Shown here: positions 45,338 through 58,676 of the stretch, in pieces
Position numbering within the stretch: position 1 is the first letter of the stretch
Layout: every line of letters starts with the position of its first letter
NCBI GenBank assembly: GCA_003833135.1
Contig: QZLH01000314.1
Span: 2,938 to 66,937 of the forward strand
Source of the DNA: Oehlia diaphana
Taxonomy: Eukaryota; Glomeromycota; Glomeromycetes; Glomerales; Glomeraceae
DNA length: 64,000 bases
Reading direction: 5' to 3'
Notes under the pieces: generated by a model
Databases searched by the model: none
What the model was told of the DNA's origin: nothing
The model's input: only the letters and a program-made list of their open reading frames with translations
Position numbers and translations under genes: made by a program

Positions 45338-48300
45338 TTAAAGTTTTCTGTTATCCAGACAAAATTTACCATTGCTTTGAGGGATAATATTTAATTCTTC
45401 AATATTGCGTTTTCTTATAGCTAGTCTACTAGAGCTCTGTCTCACAAAAATTACATTTGATGAAGTAGGACTATAATATAAAAATTAAATGTAAATTAAT
45501 AAAAATTATTATAACTGATCTATAATATAATATTTATATAATATACCTTTGAACATCATTTATATCATACTCGTATTCTTTTGAAATGTATTCTGAAATA
45601 AAAATAAATTAATATAAAGCAATAATTTCTTTGATATTTATTTAAGTTCACCTTCATTATTCAATTTCTCGTCCAATTTTTCTGTTTAAACAAAATATTA
45701 TAGTTATATTCTTTTTTTTTAAAAAAAAAATTTAGAATAGATTAAATAAATAATTATATACTTGATTTAATAATTAAGGATCTTAGAGTACCCGGATGTT
45801 GAGTATTTGAAGAATTCTGAATTGCGAAATTTTTACCGTGTGAAGATGAACTAGAGTATTATTTTAACCAAAAATACATTAATATTAAATATTTTCCATA
45901 CAACATTATAATTAATACTTTATACCTTTGAATATCATTTATATCAATATCATATTCTTTTGAAGTGTATTCTATAATAAAATAGTGTATGCATATATAG
46001 TAATAGTGACAAGTAATAAAAAATGACGGAAGGATGTGGTGCATTATGATAATTAACATCTTAATCCTAACCTAACCAAAAACTCTCACGTTTGATAAAT
46101 AATTTCAATGAAAATTGGTACATACCTGGATTAATATTAATCGAAAGTTTATTAATAGATAAAGATTTAGAAATTTTTAATGGCCTACTTATATAAATTG
46201 CTTTTGAATGAGGTTTTTCAGTAAATTTTGGTCCTAGTTTCTTAGATTTTATTAATTTCAATCGGTTTTCTTCAGCTTGATGGAATTGTTCACTGAAATC
46301 TATATCTGATACTTTCAATATGTGAAGTCTTCTTGATGGATTGGGATTCAAATACCTTGTCCATTCAAATGTATCATTTATATTTTCAAGATTCAATTCA
46401 AATTTATCATTTGTACTTTCAGGATTCCATTCAAATGTATCATTTGTGTTTTCGGGAAGAAATTTACTTATAGTATCTGATATATCCGATATGTAAGGTC
46501 TTTTTGATGGATCGGGATCCCAACACCTTTTCATTAAGTTTGCAAAACATTCAGGTGTATCATTTGTAATTTCTGGTCGTTTTCCATCAATAATCTTAAA
46601 AATAAGGGAAATATCGTGTTCAACATTATCAAAAGGTTTGCACCCTGTTGTAAGTTCCCACATAATCATCCCGAAACTATAAATATCAGAAGCTTTTGAA
46701 AAGTTAGCACCATAAAATATTTCAGGTGCAATATAAGGTATTACTCCGTATATTTCATCATTTTTTGAAGGATCGTTTTCAGATTGTGATAATCCAAAAT
46801 CTCCAATTTTCTAAACATTATGAACAGCATTATGTTTAAGTCTGAGAAAAGTTCAAAAATGATAATCCCTTTACTTCCACAAGTCTTTTATAAAATTCAT
46901 TTAGAAATTTATGCAAAGTTATTAAGTACCTGAAATCATAAATAGTATTAATATTTCGAAAGAATAATATATTTCCACTATGAAGATCTCGATGTATAAA
47001 GTTGATTTTATGAATAACTTTAAGTCTGATGAAAAAAAATAAAATAAAATATATTACTATAATTATAACAATGAATAATAAACATAATATTGTGCTATAC
47101 CCTTCTGAGATTTGACATAAAATAGTTAATTTTTGTTTCCATGTGATATATTGAAAATTATTTTGTAAATAGTAGCATAATCCATCACTAACATGTATTC
47201 ATTTGTTATAGGATCTTTCACAATACCATGACATTTAATAATAAAACGATAATCTTTGCATAATTGATAATATGATTTTAACTAAAAAATTTTTTGAAAT
47301 TTAAAAAATTAACAACAAAAAAAAAATGAGTTATAATTTATGTTAATGTATTTACCTCACTTAAAAAAGATTTAGTAATACTTTTTGAACCTAGGAATTT
47401 TTTTACGGCAACTGTTATTTTTAAATCTTTATATGTTGCTAGATAAATGATACCAAAATCACCTTGCGCTATTTCCTTGACAATTTTAATGTTCGAATAT
47501 GAAATCCATTTTAGCGGAGAAAAAGGATCATAAAGATGACAACGGTACAAACTTAACGAATTTATATTAAGATTAATAATAAGCTCGTTATCTAAATCAT
47601 TAGCGCCACTAATAATGTTTGTGATATCAATAGTAATAAACATTATTCTACTGCATTTTCTACATTGAGATTTTCGCGTAAATCCAAAAATAATATTTGT
47701 TATCAAACAATGTCTACATCCAGTATATATTATATTGCAATATGAACACCATTTTTGGCAATCAAATATAAACGTAAGGTTTTTCAAACAAACTATACAC
47801 CGACTATGAGTATCCCACCACGGTAAATAAAGAATTTGAATGGACAATTCAGCCAAGGTTGATTCTATTAATTCAGAAGAAATTTTATAACAGTCTGAAC
47901 AAAACTTCATCTCGATAAATTTTGAATCCTGATAAATTAATTTTCCACATAATTTGCAATTTTTTTCAGCAACAAGCTTTACGTCACGATTAGGATTAGT
48001 TGCGACTACTTGTTTAAAACATGTGATCTTAAAGCAACGAATGCATTCTATGCAAAGACATGAAACAGCGCTATTAGTCAATAGTACGTCCAAGTATTTA
48101 TGATTATTATCAACATAATTAATATATTGTAATAAGCATGTTTCACAGTATTTTTGTTTAAATAATAGTGTTTCGGTATACGGATTTTTACAATAAAAAC
48201 AATTATTATCGTTTTCATTAAAAGAAATAAATTTAATTGGAATAGGACTAGATTTTAATTTTGGCGTTGGATCAAAAGAATTATCATCTTTTGTTATAGA

Positions 48301-48348
48301 TTTTATTGTGTATTCGTTATATTTTTTTTCTATAAGTTCTATTATACA
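45338..48348 (-). pseudogene. Cys-rich TKL kinase, apparently decayed
   Basis: Nine exons are recognisable: 47356-48348, 47101-47281, 46930-47025, 46126-46841, 45926-45971, 45762-45850, 45652-45681, 45547-45592, 45338-45470. The N-terminal exon encodes nine CxxC pairs (CFYC, CETC, CIEC, CKLC, CSDC, CIVC, CSYC, CRHC, CRKC), likely zinc ribbons, then a kinase N-lobe (IAQGDFGIIYLAT, VAVKKF). Later exons encode IHRDLHSGNILF, KIGDFGLSQSEND, GVIPYIAPEIF, DIYSFGMIMWELTTGCKPF and RCWDPDPSKRP. Defects: no ATG in frame before a stop at 48349; in exon 2 the hinge loses about 19 nt (the NGSLR region after LVMDYA), shifting the frame; and exon 4 either has an in-frame TAG before KIGDFG or is out of phase. 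Tail exons are partly duplicated. Could be mis-sequenced, but three lesions favour a pseudogene. Confidence 0.75.
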
Positions 48349-49334
48349 TTACGCTATATTTTTTTGAAAACCGACTGACAATATTTATAGATGACTGTCT
48401 GGCTTTGTAGATCAATCATATGACAATGTTTTGCAACACGTGAGATTACTATGTTCATCAAAATTTATGTGTCACTCGCTGCGCCACAGACCTGCCAGGC
48501 GAACCATATGACTCCTAAGTAGAACACAGTATGACTAAATTTGGTTTTGGAATTCCTATTTTATAATCTCGGAATTTTCTTTTTCTATTTTTTCTTTCGA
48601 GTTAGCCCGTTAGAGTCAGGTGAACGGAATGATTGCATGGAATGTTTCCATGGTAAAGTTCTTAAAATTCCTGAATTATTTTTATTGGTTCCATGATTTT
48701 TCCGTAAATGTAGTAGATTCATGGAATATTATAAAAAATATCGAACCGGTTTATGTTGGTTTGATCGATTCAAATAATTACTGTAATTCTTAACAAACAA
48801 TCTAAGTTTAACCCTGGCCAAGTTTTATAAGTCATAATGTATGCTATATAATTCGCCAACATAATAGAGATTTATTTAGATGATTATAATAATACATATA
48901 AGAAATTACTATTCAATAAGTATCACCATTACTAAATTTTTTTAATATTAAATACTCAATTTTTTATATTTTCAATTATTTTCACAATCCCTAAGATAAT
49001 TTCTAATATTTCTCTCTCGATTGATTGACTTGAAAGATAATCATAATAAATTTTAATCTAAATATTAACAATTATTAAATCATCATTCGTTAATATTGAA
49101 GAAATCTTTTTAAGATTTTGGACAAAGTTTAAATATCGATAAATCTAATGAATTATGAATACTATCTATGTGAAAAATAATTAAACAATGGTGGTTCGAA
49201 GTAGGCGTTTAAATAAATATTCCATTCAGACCATTCTTATTTAAAAAGGTTTTGATCAAGAATAATAATTGCCAATGGTATATGAGTAGCTACAGTAGCA
49301 TTTATATAAATTTTTTGTATTCACATTTTAATCC
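48349..49334. other. Intergenic, no gene seen
   Basis: Mostly A+T-rich. 48470-48520 has a less A+T-rich patch whose reverse strand reads CTGTGGCGCAGCGAGTGACA, similar to a Pol III A box; no cloverleaf or B box accompanies it, so only a repeat fragment is possible. Confidence 0.35.
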
Positions 49335-49667
49335 CATTTACGACACATCGATTGTATCGATGAAATATATGAATATTTTAAAGAAGATTATCTCACTTTA
49401 CATTCATGCTTATTTGTGAATCGTCTTGGTGTGAAATAACGGTTAGAGAAATGTTTGGAATCTTAAATATAGTAGAAGTCATGTATAGTGGGGGTGTACG
49501 TTACATCCTACGGAGTTATGCACTTGCACGTGATAGCGTTGACGTTAACTCCGGCCCGTTCGTAACGTTAATATCGTCATATGTCTCACTTAATGATCGA
49601 CATCAAGTGAGTCAAATCCGCCCATATGTACACCCCCATAATTCATACCGAACACATGACCGCATAC
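49335..49667 (+). pseudogene. F-box gene relic, frameshifted and split by a MITE
   Basis: 49347-49427 reads IDCIDEIYEYFKEDYLTLHS and CLFVNRL, closely matching the intact F-box gene at 62979 (IDCLNEIFEYLEDDKINLHS, CLLVNRL). A 1-nt deletion at about 49428 (TTGG for TTTGG) shifts the frame; in the next frame WCEITVRE continues the match. Similarity resumes after an insertion (49489-49638) with HNSYRTH against YNSYRIH. So the copy was broken by a frameshift and by insertion of a mobile element. Only the first ~85 codons are recognisable. Confidence 0.8.
49489..49638. mobile_element. 150-bp MITE inside F-box relic
   Basis: Bounded by TGGGGGTGTAC (49489-49499) and its reverse complement GTACACCCCCA (49628-49638). 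Its base composition is clearly higher in G+C than the surroundings. Internal words (GTGATAGCGTTGACGTTAAC and GTAACGTTAATATCGTCA) partly mirror each other. TA dinucleotides lie near both ends but a target-site duplication cannot be fixed. The flanks on each side match consecutive parts of an F-box gene, which confirms an insertion. Confidence 0.75.
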
Positions 49668-50165
49668 AGTAAATCATGGCCAAAATTAGTGTAGACCTCG
49701 GAACGAAATCAACCGATTTTTATAACAGTAACGTCATTCTATTTTAATTGTATATATACTCGAGAAAAATTTTAATATTAGCATTTATTTTTTTTTTTAA
49801 AAAAAAATTTTTTTATAATTTTATTTAAGTAAATATGTTTTATCTAAAATTATGGAGAAAAGAAAGAATAAATGAAAGGATGATGATATGAATGAATGAT
49901 AATTTTTCACCAGCAGCATTGATCCGGTGAAAGATATGAAAAGATAGAAATTCTTAACAATGCCTTTTACCCATATTCAGATTGTGTGGAAATCGACAAT
50001 CGAGAAACCTGACTGACCGACGAAAACCTGTTTTCCAACAACAAATATAAAGATTAAGAATTTCCACGTCTATACTCCTCAATAACTAATTAAATCTATA
50101 TATAATTACAATAATTTCTTATATCTATTAAGTCTATTATAAATACTTTAAAATCTATACGATAA

Positions 50166-50330
50166 AATTGTATAATTGTAAAATTGTAAAATTGAATTAA
50201 CAATTTACAATTATAAAATTGTACAATTGTAAAATTGTAAAATTGAATTAACAATTTACAATTATAAAATTGTAAAATTGTAAAATTGTAAAATTGAATT
50301 AACAATTTACAAATTTTACAATTGTAACTA
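50166..50330. repeat. 51-bp minisatellite, three copies
   Basis: Units containing AATTGTAAAATTGTAAAATT then GAATTAACAATTTACAATTA recur with an exact 51-bp period (the word ATTGAATT starts at 50191, 50242 and 50293). The unit itself is largely self-complementary (AATTGTAAA/TTTACAATT). Confidence 0.85.
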
Positions 50331-53300
50331 TTAATTAATAACAGTTCCTTCTTCATTAATAATGAAAGAGAATTCACTATAAACTAGAATAAATTTAAAA
50401 TATATTATTAATTTTTTATTTTTTTTTTTATTTTTTTTACGCATATATATATTAATAGAAATTTAGTTTGAAAAATTACCTTTATTTGAATATTCAATAA
50501 TTAAGAAAGTAGAACCTTGTTTCTTTATAATCGGAATAGAAAATATATATTATAGTATTAATGAGAAATTTATAATTTTTAAAGGAATAATTATTTTGAT
50601 AATTTGTTTGAATAATTAATTATAATTGACAAGAAAATAAAATAATCTTAAACGAAGAAAAATTTTGGGTGATTTTATAACCATTTTTCCCAAAAAAAAT
50701 TTCGCAGTTTTTTATTAAATCAAGTTTTAATACAGGTTTCCCATTCTTTCCTTATTAAATTAATGGAAAATTCTCACACTTAGGAGTGCTTACGAAATTT
50801 TTGTGACAATAATTATTAATTTGATTGTGCTTGCATACAATAACAGGATTTTAAACAAGTTTTTTTTTAAAATGAACGCGAAAGAAAATTATTCAGAGGA
50901 AATATAAATAAATTTAATTTGGTTCCCTTTTAAAAATGGGTTAACGAAACTTTTAAATAAATAAAAAAAGGGGGATGAAATGTAAATTATTTTATCAAAA
51001 AAAAAGAAGGTTCTCAAAATCTTAAAATATATCCAAAATGATGAGACAAAAACCTTTGGACCTAATTTGTATCATAATAACCATATTTGTACCACCTTGT
51101 CTTTGAGGGATTTCATTGTATAGAATATTAGACACTAAACATAAATAATATAACTTATTTATTAATTTGTCCAATTTCCGTGATTATCAACTATTTTGAT
51201 ATCATATGCGTTATCTAATCTAAATATCATTACGCTATTTACCAGTTCAATGGTAGTTTTTTTTCATTCATACTTTTTCCGATAAGTGGTTTCTTTTTTA
51301 CTATTATTAGTCTTTTTTTTTTTTACGTAAGTGCATAAAATATTTATACGGAGAAAGTAATTTGCGGAAAAGTAATATTCCAAAAATAGAATCTTATCAT
51401 AGTATAAATCTAAACATTTATAATCTTTTATTTTTTCTTTATGAACATCTCTGTTTTTGAAAGTTATTGTTTACGAATTAGGCATGTAGATCAAATCACG
51501 TTTGGCTGTATATCAACCTGAAAATAAATCCAAAAAATCATGGGTGTTAAACAGATTAAGGTTAATTCAACCTTTTAAAATAATATAAATAAAATAAATC
51601 ATATCTTCCCCCCCTCTTATTTTTTTTTTTTAATATTAAAATTTTTGGTCCTGCGCATTTTTACATAATTTCATAATCATCTGCATATCAAGCTTTAAAA
51701 CTGGAAAGGATTACCGCCAGTTGCACGAGATTGTCTCCGAAAAAAAAAAAAGTCTTATAAAGCCAAATAACCAGATTTGTAGTTTATTGAGTTGTTGCTA
51801 TAATTTCTGTATGTCATTGAACAAGGTCGAATGCTCAAGGAATGGGCTAAGGGACTGTGGGCGTTATTTTTTTTTGAACTACATTACCCCGAGATCAACT
51901 GACCATAACTATTGCTCAAAACTTAAGTAGGTTCTTTCGTTTCAAATGTACAATTATATGTATCTATATGTCCTTAATGCGTTGAAATCCAAATTCTAAT
52001 CCTTATTCAAACAATATAATAATCAATGAACCAATTTTTAGGTATTCCATCATGATTACGTATGATTTTCTTTTTTGTTCCAAAAAGGACACTCAGAGAT
52101 GATTTTAATATTTTGTAAGATTAACTTTGGATTAGAGACTTGAGCGTTGGCAATATTCCTGTTCTTGGGCATGTTTCTCGTAAAATAATTTTATCTTACG
52201 TTCCCGAAAATCAAAAAGTTCATCTACTAGGTATATTGGTATATTAAATCCATGAACTTTTAATATTTTACAATTTTAACGTCAAAATTTTGATGCTCCA
52301 TCACTCACCACAGAATTTTTATTATGATTCGTTAGGATATTCTTTGATTTTCATAATTATATACAAAACGGGAATATATTCTTTTAGATGAATTATTCTA
52401 GGAAAATGTTTTCCAGGTTCTGATAAAATTTATATTGAAATTTTAAGACACACTGCAGAGGAATTCTCAACTGCGCAATTAATATATCGCGACAATTCAA
52501 TATCACTAGTTTATTAAAATTTATTCTGGTATAATTTTTTTACGAAGGATTAAGAGGTAAAATTTAAAAATAATGGTTTTAACTTTTTAACCCTATATTC
52601 TAAAATCTTTATCTTTTATTGTAGGTAACGACTGAACTTTATAAACCTAAATCAAGGACTTCAAACTGTCGCACAAGAAGTTGCTTGATTCTAACCTTAC
52701 TTAATATCATGAATCAATATTCAAGACCGTCTTAATATTATTATTCGAAATATTCAAAATACTCAACGAATTTTCAAGGTTGTAATATTTAATTTATGTA
52801 AATTTAGTCAACTATCATTTATTCATTATTTTAGTAACCATTATAATAATAATATTATAGGAAGACAGTGGGACAATTACCTCCCAGAACTTATGATAAT
52901 CGGTTATTGCGTCGAATCCGTCGAATTTGGATATTCATTTATATTCATTTAACACTTTTTAGTAATACCGTATCTTTTCAACTTGAAGATTTGAAATATG
53001 GTGATGTTGTAATGTCTATGTAAAAGAGGATTCTCTATTGTTCGTCACAAAGCAGTTTGTCTCTTCGCAATTTTCCATCAATTATAAAGGATCTTGGTAA
53101 ACTTTTGAAAAGGGTAAGTTATTTCTTTTTATGTTGTTACTTTGTTTTGCGTTATGTAATAATTTCCTAAACATACGATGAATTAGATATTTTTTATTAT
53201 GCGTTAGTCAAATCTTTAAATACGTCAATGGAGGCTTTTGATTTATTGTACGTACGCTACATATTTTGACTCACAAATTTGGCTATTTATTGTTTTATCA

Positions 53301-53390
53301 AATCAATAAATGTATTTTATTCCTTTTTTTCTATTTTCTTTCAAAATTGGTAACATATTTTACGCTCAACAGCTATGAAATCTTTATTTA

Positions 53391-53870
53391 GATGTCAATT
53401 TTCATTATGTTAGATTGAATATTTACCGAAATTACAGGTATTTTCACATGAATTACTGTCTTTATATCGTAAATTTAGTACTTTGATTAAACGAACCAGG
53501 ATTTGAAAACTATTTAACAGGTATGGAACTATTCAGATGTCAATTTTCATTAAGCTTATTGGATATTTTACAGAGAGAGATATATATTTTTGTAATAATC
53601 TTTTTTTTCACTTTACAGCACAATTTCAACATATTGTTTAAATAAAACAGGTTTGAAAAGACTAAGAAAGTTGTGCTGCAGGAATGGAATTGGTTTAATA
53701 TTAAAATTTCATTAAACTGGCTTGAATATTGGGAAAGTTGGGGCATTTTTTTTTATGAATTACTGTGCCGTGTCATTAATTTTTCACTTCATCAGTGTTA
53801 TTAAATGAAATAGCATGTTTGGAATTATTCCAATTTCAAATTGATGAAATCATGATTACTTTTGTAATGT
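53391..53870. repeat. Degenerate ~150-bp tandem repeat
   Basis: Units beginning GATGTCAATTTTCATTA (53391, 53536) and AATATTAAAATTTCATTAAA (about 53696) are followed at similar spacing by GAATATTT/GGATATTTTAC, ATGAATTACTGT and AGGAATGGAA/GGTATGGAAC words. Three to four units, 145-160 bp each, strongly diverged. Confidence 0.6.
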
Positions 53871-54095
53871 AATTATCCATAGTTATATCGTTGATTGACG
53901 TAGGGTAATAATCAAAGGGTTAATGTGCATTTTTTTGTAATTTATAATTTTTTATTTTCAACGTAATTTTCAACATAATTTTATTCACAATAAAAATCAC
54001 AATTGAATTTTTTTGATTTAATAAACTATCCTACCAAAAGTTTCTAGGGTACTTATACAAGAATATTATATTAACCCATCATCTAATGATCGTGG

Positions 54096-54741
54096 AAAGA
54101 TGAAACATAGCCTGTTAGAATTATCATAATCAGATGTATCAAATGATGGTAATTTCATATCTTTTGAATTTATAGATAACAAAATATAGAGTGAAGTTTC
54201 CAAATTGTAAAACTTCAGTAACATTTTATCCATTAGTGTTAATTATCATTCAATATGTCTTGTTATGACAAAATCCAATGAACTTCATAACATCTTTCTA
54301 TGATCAATTATATTAATATGGAGTTAATAGATAGAAATTGCTTCTATGTATTCACGTAAATTGTATTTTATATTTTTTTACTAAATAATAAAGAAGAAAT
54401 GCGCGTTACTAACATAAAAAAAAAAAATCTTTCTATGATCAATAGATAATGTAATGTCTCAATATTTTGATGTCAATTTAATGAATTTTACTCTGTATAG
54501 TATTTTTCAAAACAAGTTGTGATAAGTTAAAATGACAAATTTCAAATTTTTCATCATCTGTTAAATCAAAGAAAAAATAAGACAGTTCGTTTATAATGAG
54601 ATGTTTTGAATGGGATATATGCTATTGGCGTCTTCCATTTTAAAACCTTAAATATCATCAATCCTAAGAGATGAAATTAACATTATTTGACTTGTCTTAT
54701 TATGACGAATCTAATTTCTAACAAGCTATGTTCCATCTTTT
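54096..54741. mobile_element. 646-bp element with long (~70 bp) terminal inverted repeats
   Basis: The left arm (54096-54164, starting AAAGATGAAACATAGCCTGT) and right arm (54667-54741; its reverse complement starts AAAAGATGGAACATAGCTTG) pair along ~70 bp at roughly three-quarters identity, including the distal words TCATAAT and AATTTCAT. The interior has no long ORF. It looks like an old non-autonomous DNA transposon or foldback element; target-site duplication not identifiable. Confidence 0.6.
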
Positions 54742-55671
54742 AGGCGATGTGGAATCGTGGAACGTGGATATATATAAGTTCACATGATCATATAATCACG
54801 TGATACGGTTAATGTTGTGACTTAATAGACGCATTTGCTGGAAAGATATACCCAACTTCCTAGGTATAGGTGCGTCAATTTTATAAGTATTTCATATAGT
54901 CAAATGAGGTACGTCAAATCCTATGGAATGTAAGTTTTTTAAGTTTTTGAAATTTACATATATTATTTTAGAGAATTGTAAAAAAATTCTTTTATTTTCC
55001 GATGAATTATATGAATTCACGTGGGGAAAAATGGTCTTTTTAGTACCGTATATAATTTTACATACCGTTTTCCTTGCCTCGCCTATAATTTGAAGAATTC
55101 TTTAATAAAAGTTACACAAATAAATTTCGTATACCTTTCGAATTTGTCATTACCAATCTTCAAATCTATTTATTAACAAAAATTTTAATTTGTAGAAATT
55201 GTTTATTATAATTACTATTTTATTAATTAAAATAGAAATCTATCATACGATAAAATACGTATTAAAATATAAAGTATTTATGACCGGTATTGATTAGTAA
55301 AGAAACATGAAAGGAACGAATTAAAAAAATAAAAAATTAAAAATATATATATTTTATATATTTTTTTTTCTACAGAGATTATTAGGAATTGATATTCATT
55401 TCTCGAGAAAAATAATCTTATTATGTACTTCATTAGATTCAATTAATTGGGTGACATACATAGTAGACGATCTTAAATATATTATTAATTAATTTAGGTA
55501 AAAAAAATGAAAAAAAAAATGAATTTCTAAATATAATATCTTAAAAGTTCTTAAAAATAGTAATGAATTATGTAATATTTTTGTTATTTTTTTTCTTCCA
55601 AACAAATAATAAAACGTAATTGAAATTTTTTTAAAAAAAATTGAAACATTTCATCTTGAAACAATAACGCC

Positions 55672-55702
<31 letters not shown>

Positions 55703-55705
55703 GGG

Positions 55706-55739
<34 letters not shown>

Positions 55740-58676
55740 AAAAAATATTTTTTTTTTTTTTTTTTTTTTTTTTTCTCAGTATCGCGAGACTTTTTTTTTA
55801 ACAATATTAATAACTATTTTTATTTATAAATAATAAATTTCGGCGTATTTTTACTCCTCGTATAATTTACGTTTCATTAGAAATGAACGAATTGTAATAA
55901 TTCATTATATAAAACGTTTAATAACTTATACATAATAGGAAAATGTTATTTATCAAGTAAAAAAAACAAACGGAAGAGACAAAAATAAAATCTTTACAAA
56001 AGATTATTAAAAAAGCAAAAATAGATATGGATTTAATTTTTTGTGAAAAATATTTTATAATATTCAATCATAAATATTTACATTAATTTAAAAAAAAAAA
56101 GAATTATATAATGCTTTTTTTTTTCAAACAAACAATATAACGTAATTGAAAATATTTTTATTTTATTTTTTTTTTTAAAAAAAAAACTTGAAACCTGTTT
56201 TTTTTTATCTTGAACCAATAAAATAAATACATATTATAAAAATTTAATATTTGATATTTTGAAGATTTGTTGTACTAAATTTAAACGCGATAAATTTTTT
56301 GCCTTTCCTCTCCATTTTTTCGTTAAGTATTGCGAGAAATTTTTTTTTTTTTCAAGATATAAAATAAGATAAATAACTTACTTAATTAATCTATTCAATA
56401 AAATTCAACTTATTAATAATAAAGTCGTACAATTTAAGATTCAATTGAGTTGAACGAATTGTAATAATTTAAATAAGATTATCACCAATCAATTTACTAA
56501 CTGAAAAAAATAAACAAAAATAGAATTATGAAAATGAACGTAATTAAATATGTATTATTATTTATGACTGACACTTTTTTACAAACAAATAAAATTTCAA
56601 AAAGTATTATTAAGAATTGAGAATAATAATAATAATAAAATTATTATTATTATCTCGCAAAAAAAAACTTCCGTAATATATTTTTCATAGATTAGATTCC
56701 AATGTAATCAAATATACAGTATAATGTAATTTCATTAATAATCTTTTATTTGATAAATGCACATTTATTTATATTAATTAAAAATAATAATAATAATAAT
56801 AATAAATCTATAATTTGTTTCAATAATGATAATGGATTTTCTAAATTTAATGACATTCCAAATCCTGAATTTAGAAAATTAACCCAAGCAAAAGTTTGTT
56901 TTTCTCAAAATAAATAAATAAATCGAAATTTAAAAATTTTAATTTTATTTATTTTTTATTTTATTAATTTTTTTTTTTGGAACTTAAATTTTTGTACCAA
57001 TATTAAAATTACAATGACTAATAATTTTAAACGATCAACTTTTGGAAATAATGAGTTCAAAACAAATTTAACAAATGGACTTGTTGCTTTTTTTAACATT
57101 CATTGTTCAATCGTTGATCTATTCTTCTTTTGTGCATTGTATCATTAGGATACGCATGAAATATTTCACAAATAATCCGTCAGGTATCGTCAGTATCGTC
57201 ATGGCCTACAAATTTTAAAATGTTCCACGGAAAAAAAAAAAATAAGCCTGAAAAACAAAAAAAAATTGAAACTTACCGTTGAAAAAAACAAAAAAAAAAA
57301 TGGTCTTACTATTTAAAACGTTTTAATTAAAACACATTTTTATTAATTTCTTTATTTCACCTATAAAAACCAAAAGATTTACAAAGAACGCGAATAATAA
57401 ATAAATGCGCTGTGATTGATCTAAATAATTGATCATTTCTATTTTAGTAATTTTAGTCTAGGTAGTGTCTACTAATAGTTATTACGCATAAAAAAATAAA
57501 GAGCATCATGTAATGATTGTTACACTATTATTAAAGACGAAACATAACCAAGTCAAAGAACAATAAAGAAAAGGAATTATCGTAACTAAGTTCATTTCCA
57601 ACTTTTGCTTCTTAACTTCAATAATCATTTAAATTTGTAAATTTTTTAAATTGTCAAAGACAATAAAATAATTAAATAATTTCATTAATCCAATTAATCG
57701 AATTGATCGTTATTTCAAAGTTATCATATCGAAGAAGAATTTTTGGCGGTAGAGCCAAAGGTTCTTCTATTGACCTGTTTGGTTAATAGTATGATCGTAC
57801 ATTTGTTGGTTTAAATCAGAAAAAAAAGGAATAGGGATTGTAAATCTTTCCAAAAATTCTGAAACGTTGATTGGGACAAGTTTAAACATGCTGGTGATAC
57901 AGACAATCGGGGTAATATCGTCATATACTATAAATTTTGGTTAGTAATTATATGTTGTTTTATGTCCATTTTAAGTCTTTGTTATGCGAATAAGGTAATA
58001 TCGAAAATATCTTCAAATTAAATTTTAAAAAAAATATATTTATCATAAAAGGTTATGAAAATAATATGTAAAACTTGTGGGGAATTTTTGGCGGTAGCGG
58101 TAAAAGATAATTTATTGTTTCTTTGGCGGGATAAAAGAAAATGCGCCGATTTTCAATATTCATACCAATTATATTATACTCAATTTTGTAAGAATTTTGA
58201 GAAATCACCGAAATTGGTATACAACTCAAGGAAAATCATATTCTCTTTCTTTAAATTATTTTGTGTTATGTTCCACATTACTCACAAAGAAATTAAACAA
58301 TTAAAAAAGTCAACAACGAATATATGCATATAATTTATATATTATATATTTATTATATATTTATATATACAATTTATTTCGAATGTATATAAATCCCTTC
58401 AATTACTCATTTTTTTATTTGTGAAAAAAATTCTTTAGCTAGAATTTTTTCCTTTTCTCCCGAAATCTGTGAATAGATGCATTTCATAATATACATATCA
58501 TCAATATATAAACAATTCCTTTCCCCCTTTTAATTCTTTCTTTCTTTTCAATATAATATAGACTTTTTACATATAGAATATATATATATATATATAGAAT
58601 TCATTTTTTTTTTTTTTCATTTTGTATAAATCTGGCATTTAACATATACAGTACATTTAAAAAAGCATTTTAAAAA
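54742..58676. other. Gene-free, extreme poly-T/poly-A region
   Basis: No gene recognised. 55670-55780 contains several T-runs of 18-25 nt. A 44-codon open frame begins at 57014 (MTNNFKRSTFGNNEF) without other support. 57730-58100 has a GAATTTTTGGCGGTAG word twice (57737 and 58081) and GGTAATATCG twice. Upstream of 58677 a TATATATATATA run and T-rich tract likely form the S41 gene promoter. Confidence 0.4.

Larger units (their letters stand above)
49668..54095. other. Gene-free region with tandem repeats and relics
   Basis: Holds the 51-bp minisatellite and the ~150-bp degenerate tandem repeat listed separately. 52620-53060 contains a less A+T-rich patch with coding-like stretches broken by stops (around 52860-52990), perhaps a decayed gene; no family was recognised. 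No intact gene seen. Confidence 0.4.

Noticed and set aside
48470..48520. tRNA or SINE from the TGGCGCAGCGAG A-box-like word
   Set aside because: No B box, no cloverleaf, no terminator at the right distance.
50166..50330. Possible CRISPR-like array
   Set aside because: Units are contiguous 51-bp tandem repeats without distinct spacers, in a eukaryotic context; a minisatellite.
50096..50377. 93-codon minus-strand frame with QFYNFTI repeats
   Set aside because: Simply the 51-bp minisatellite, whose period is a multiple of three.
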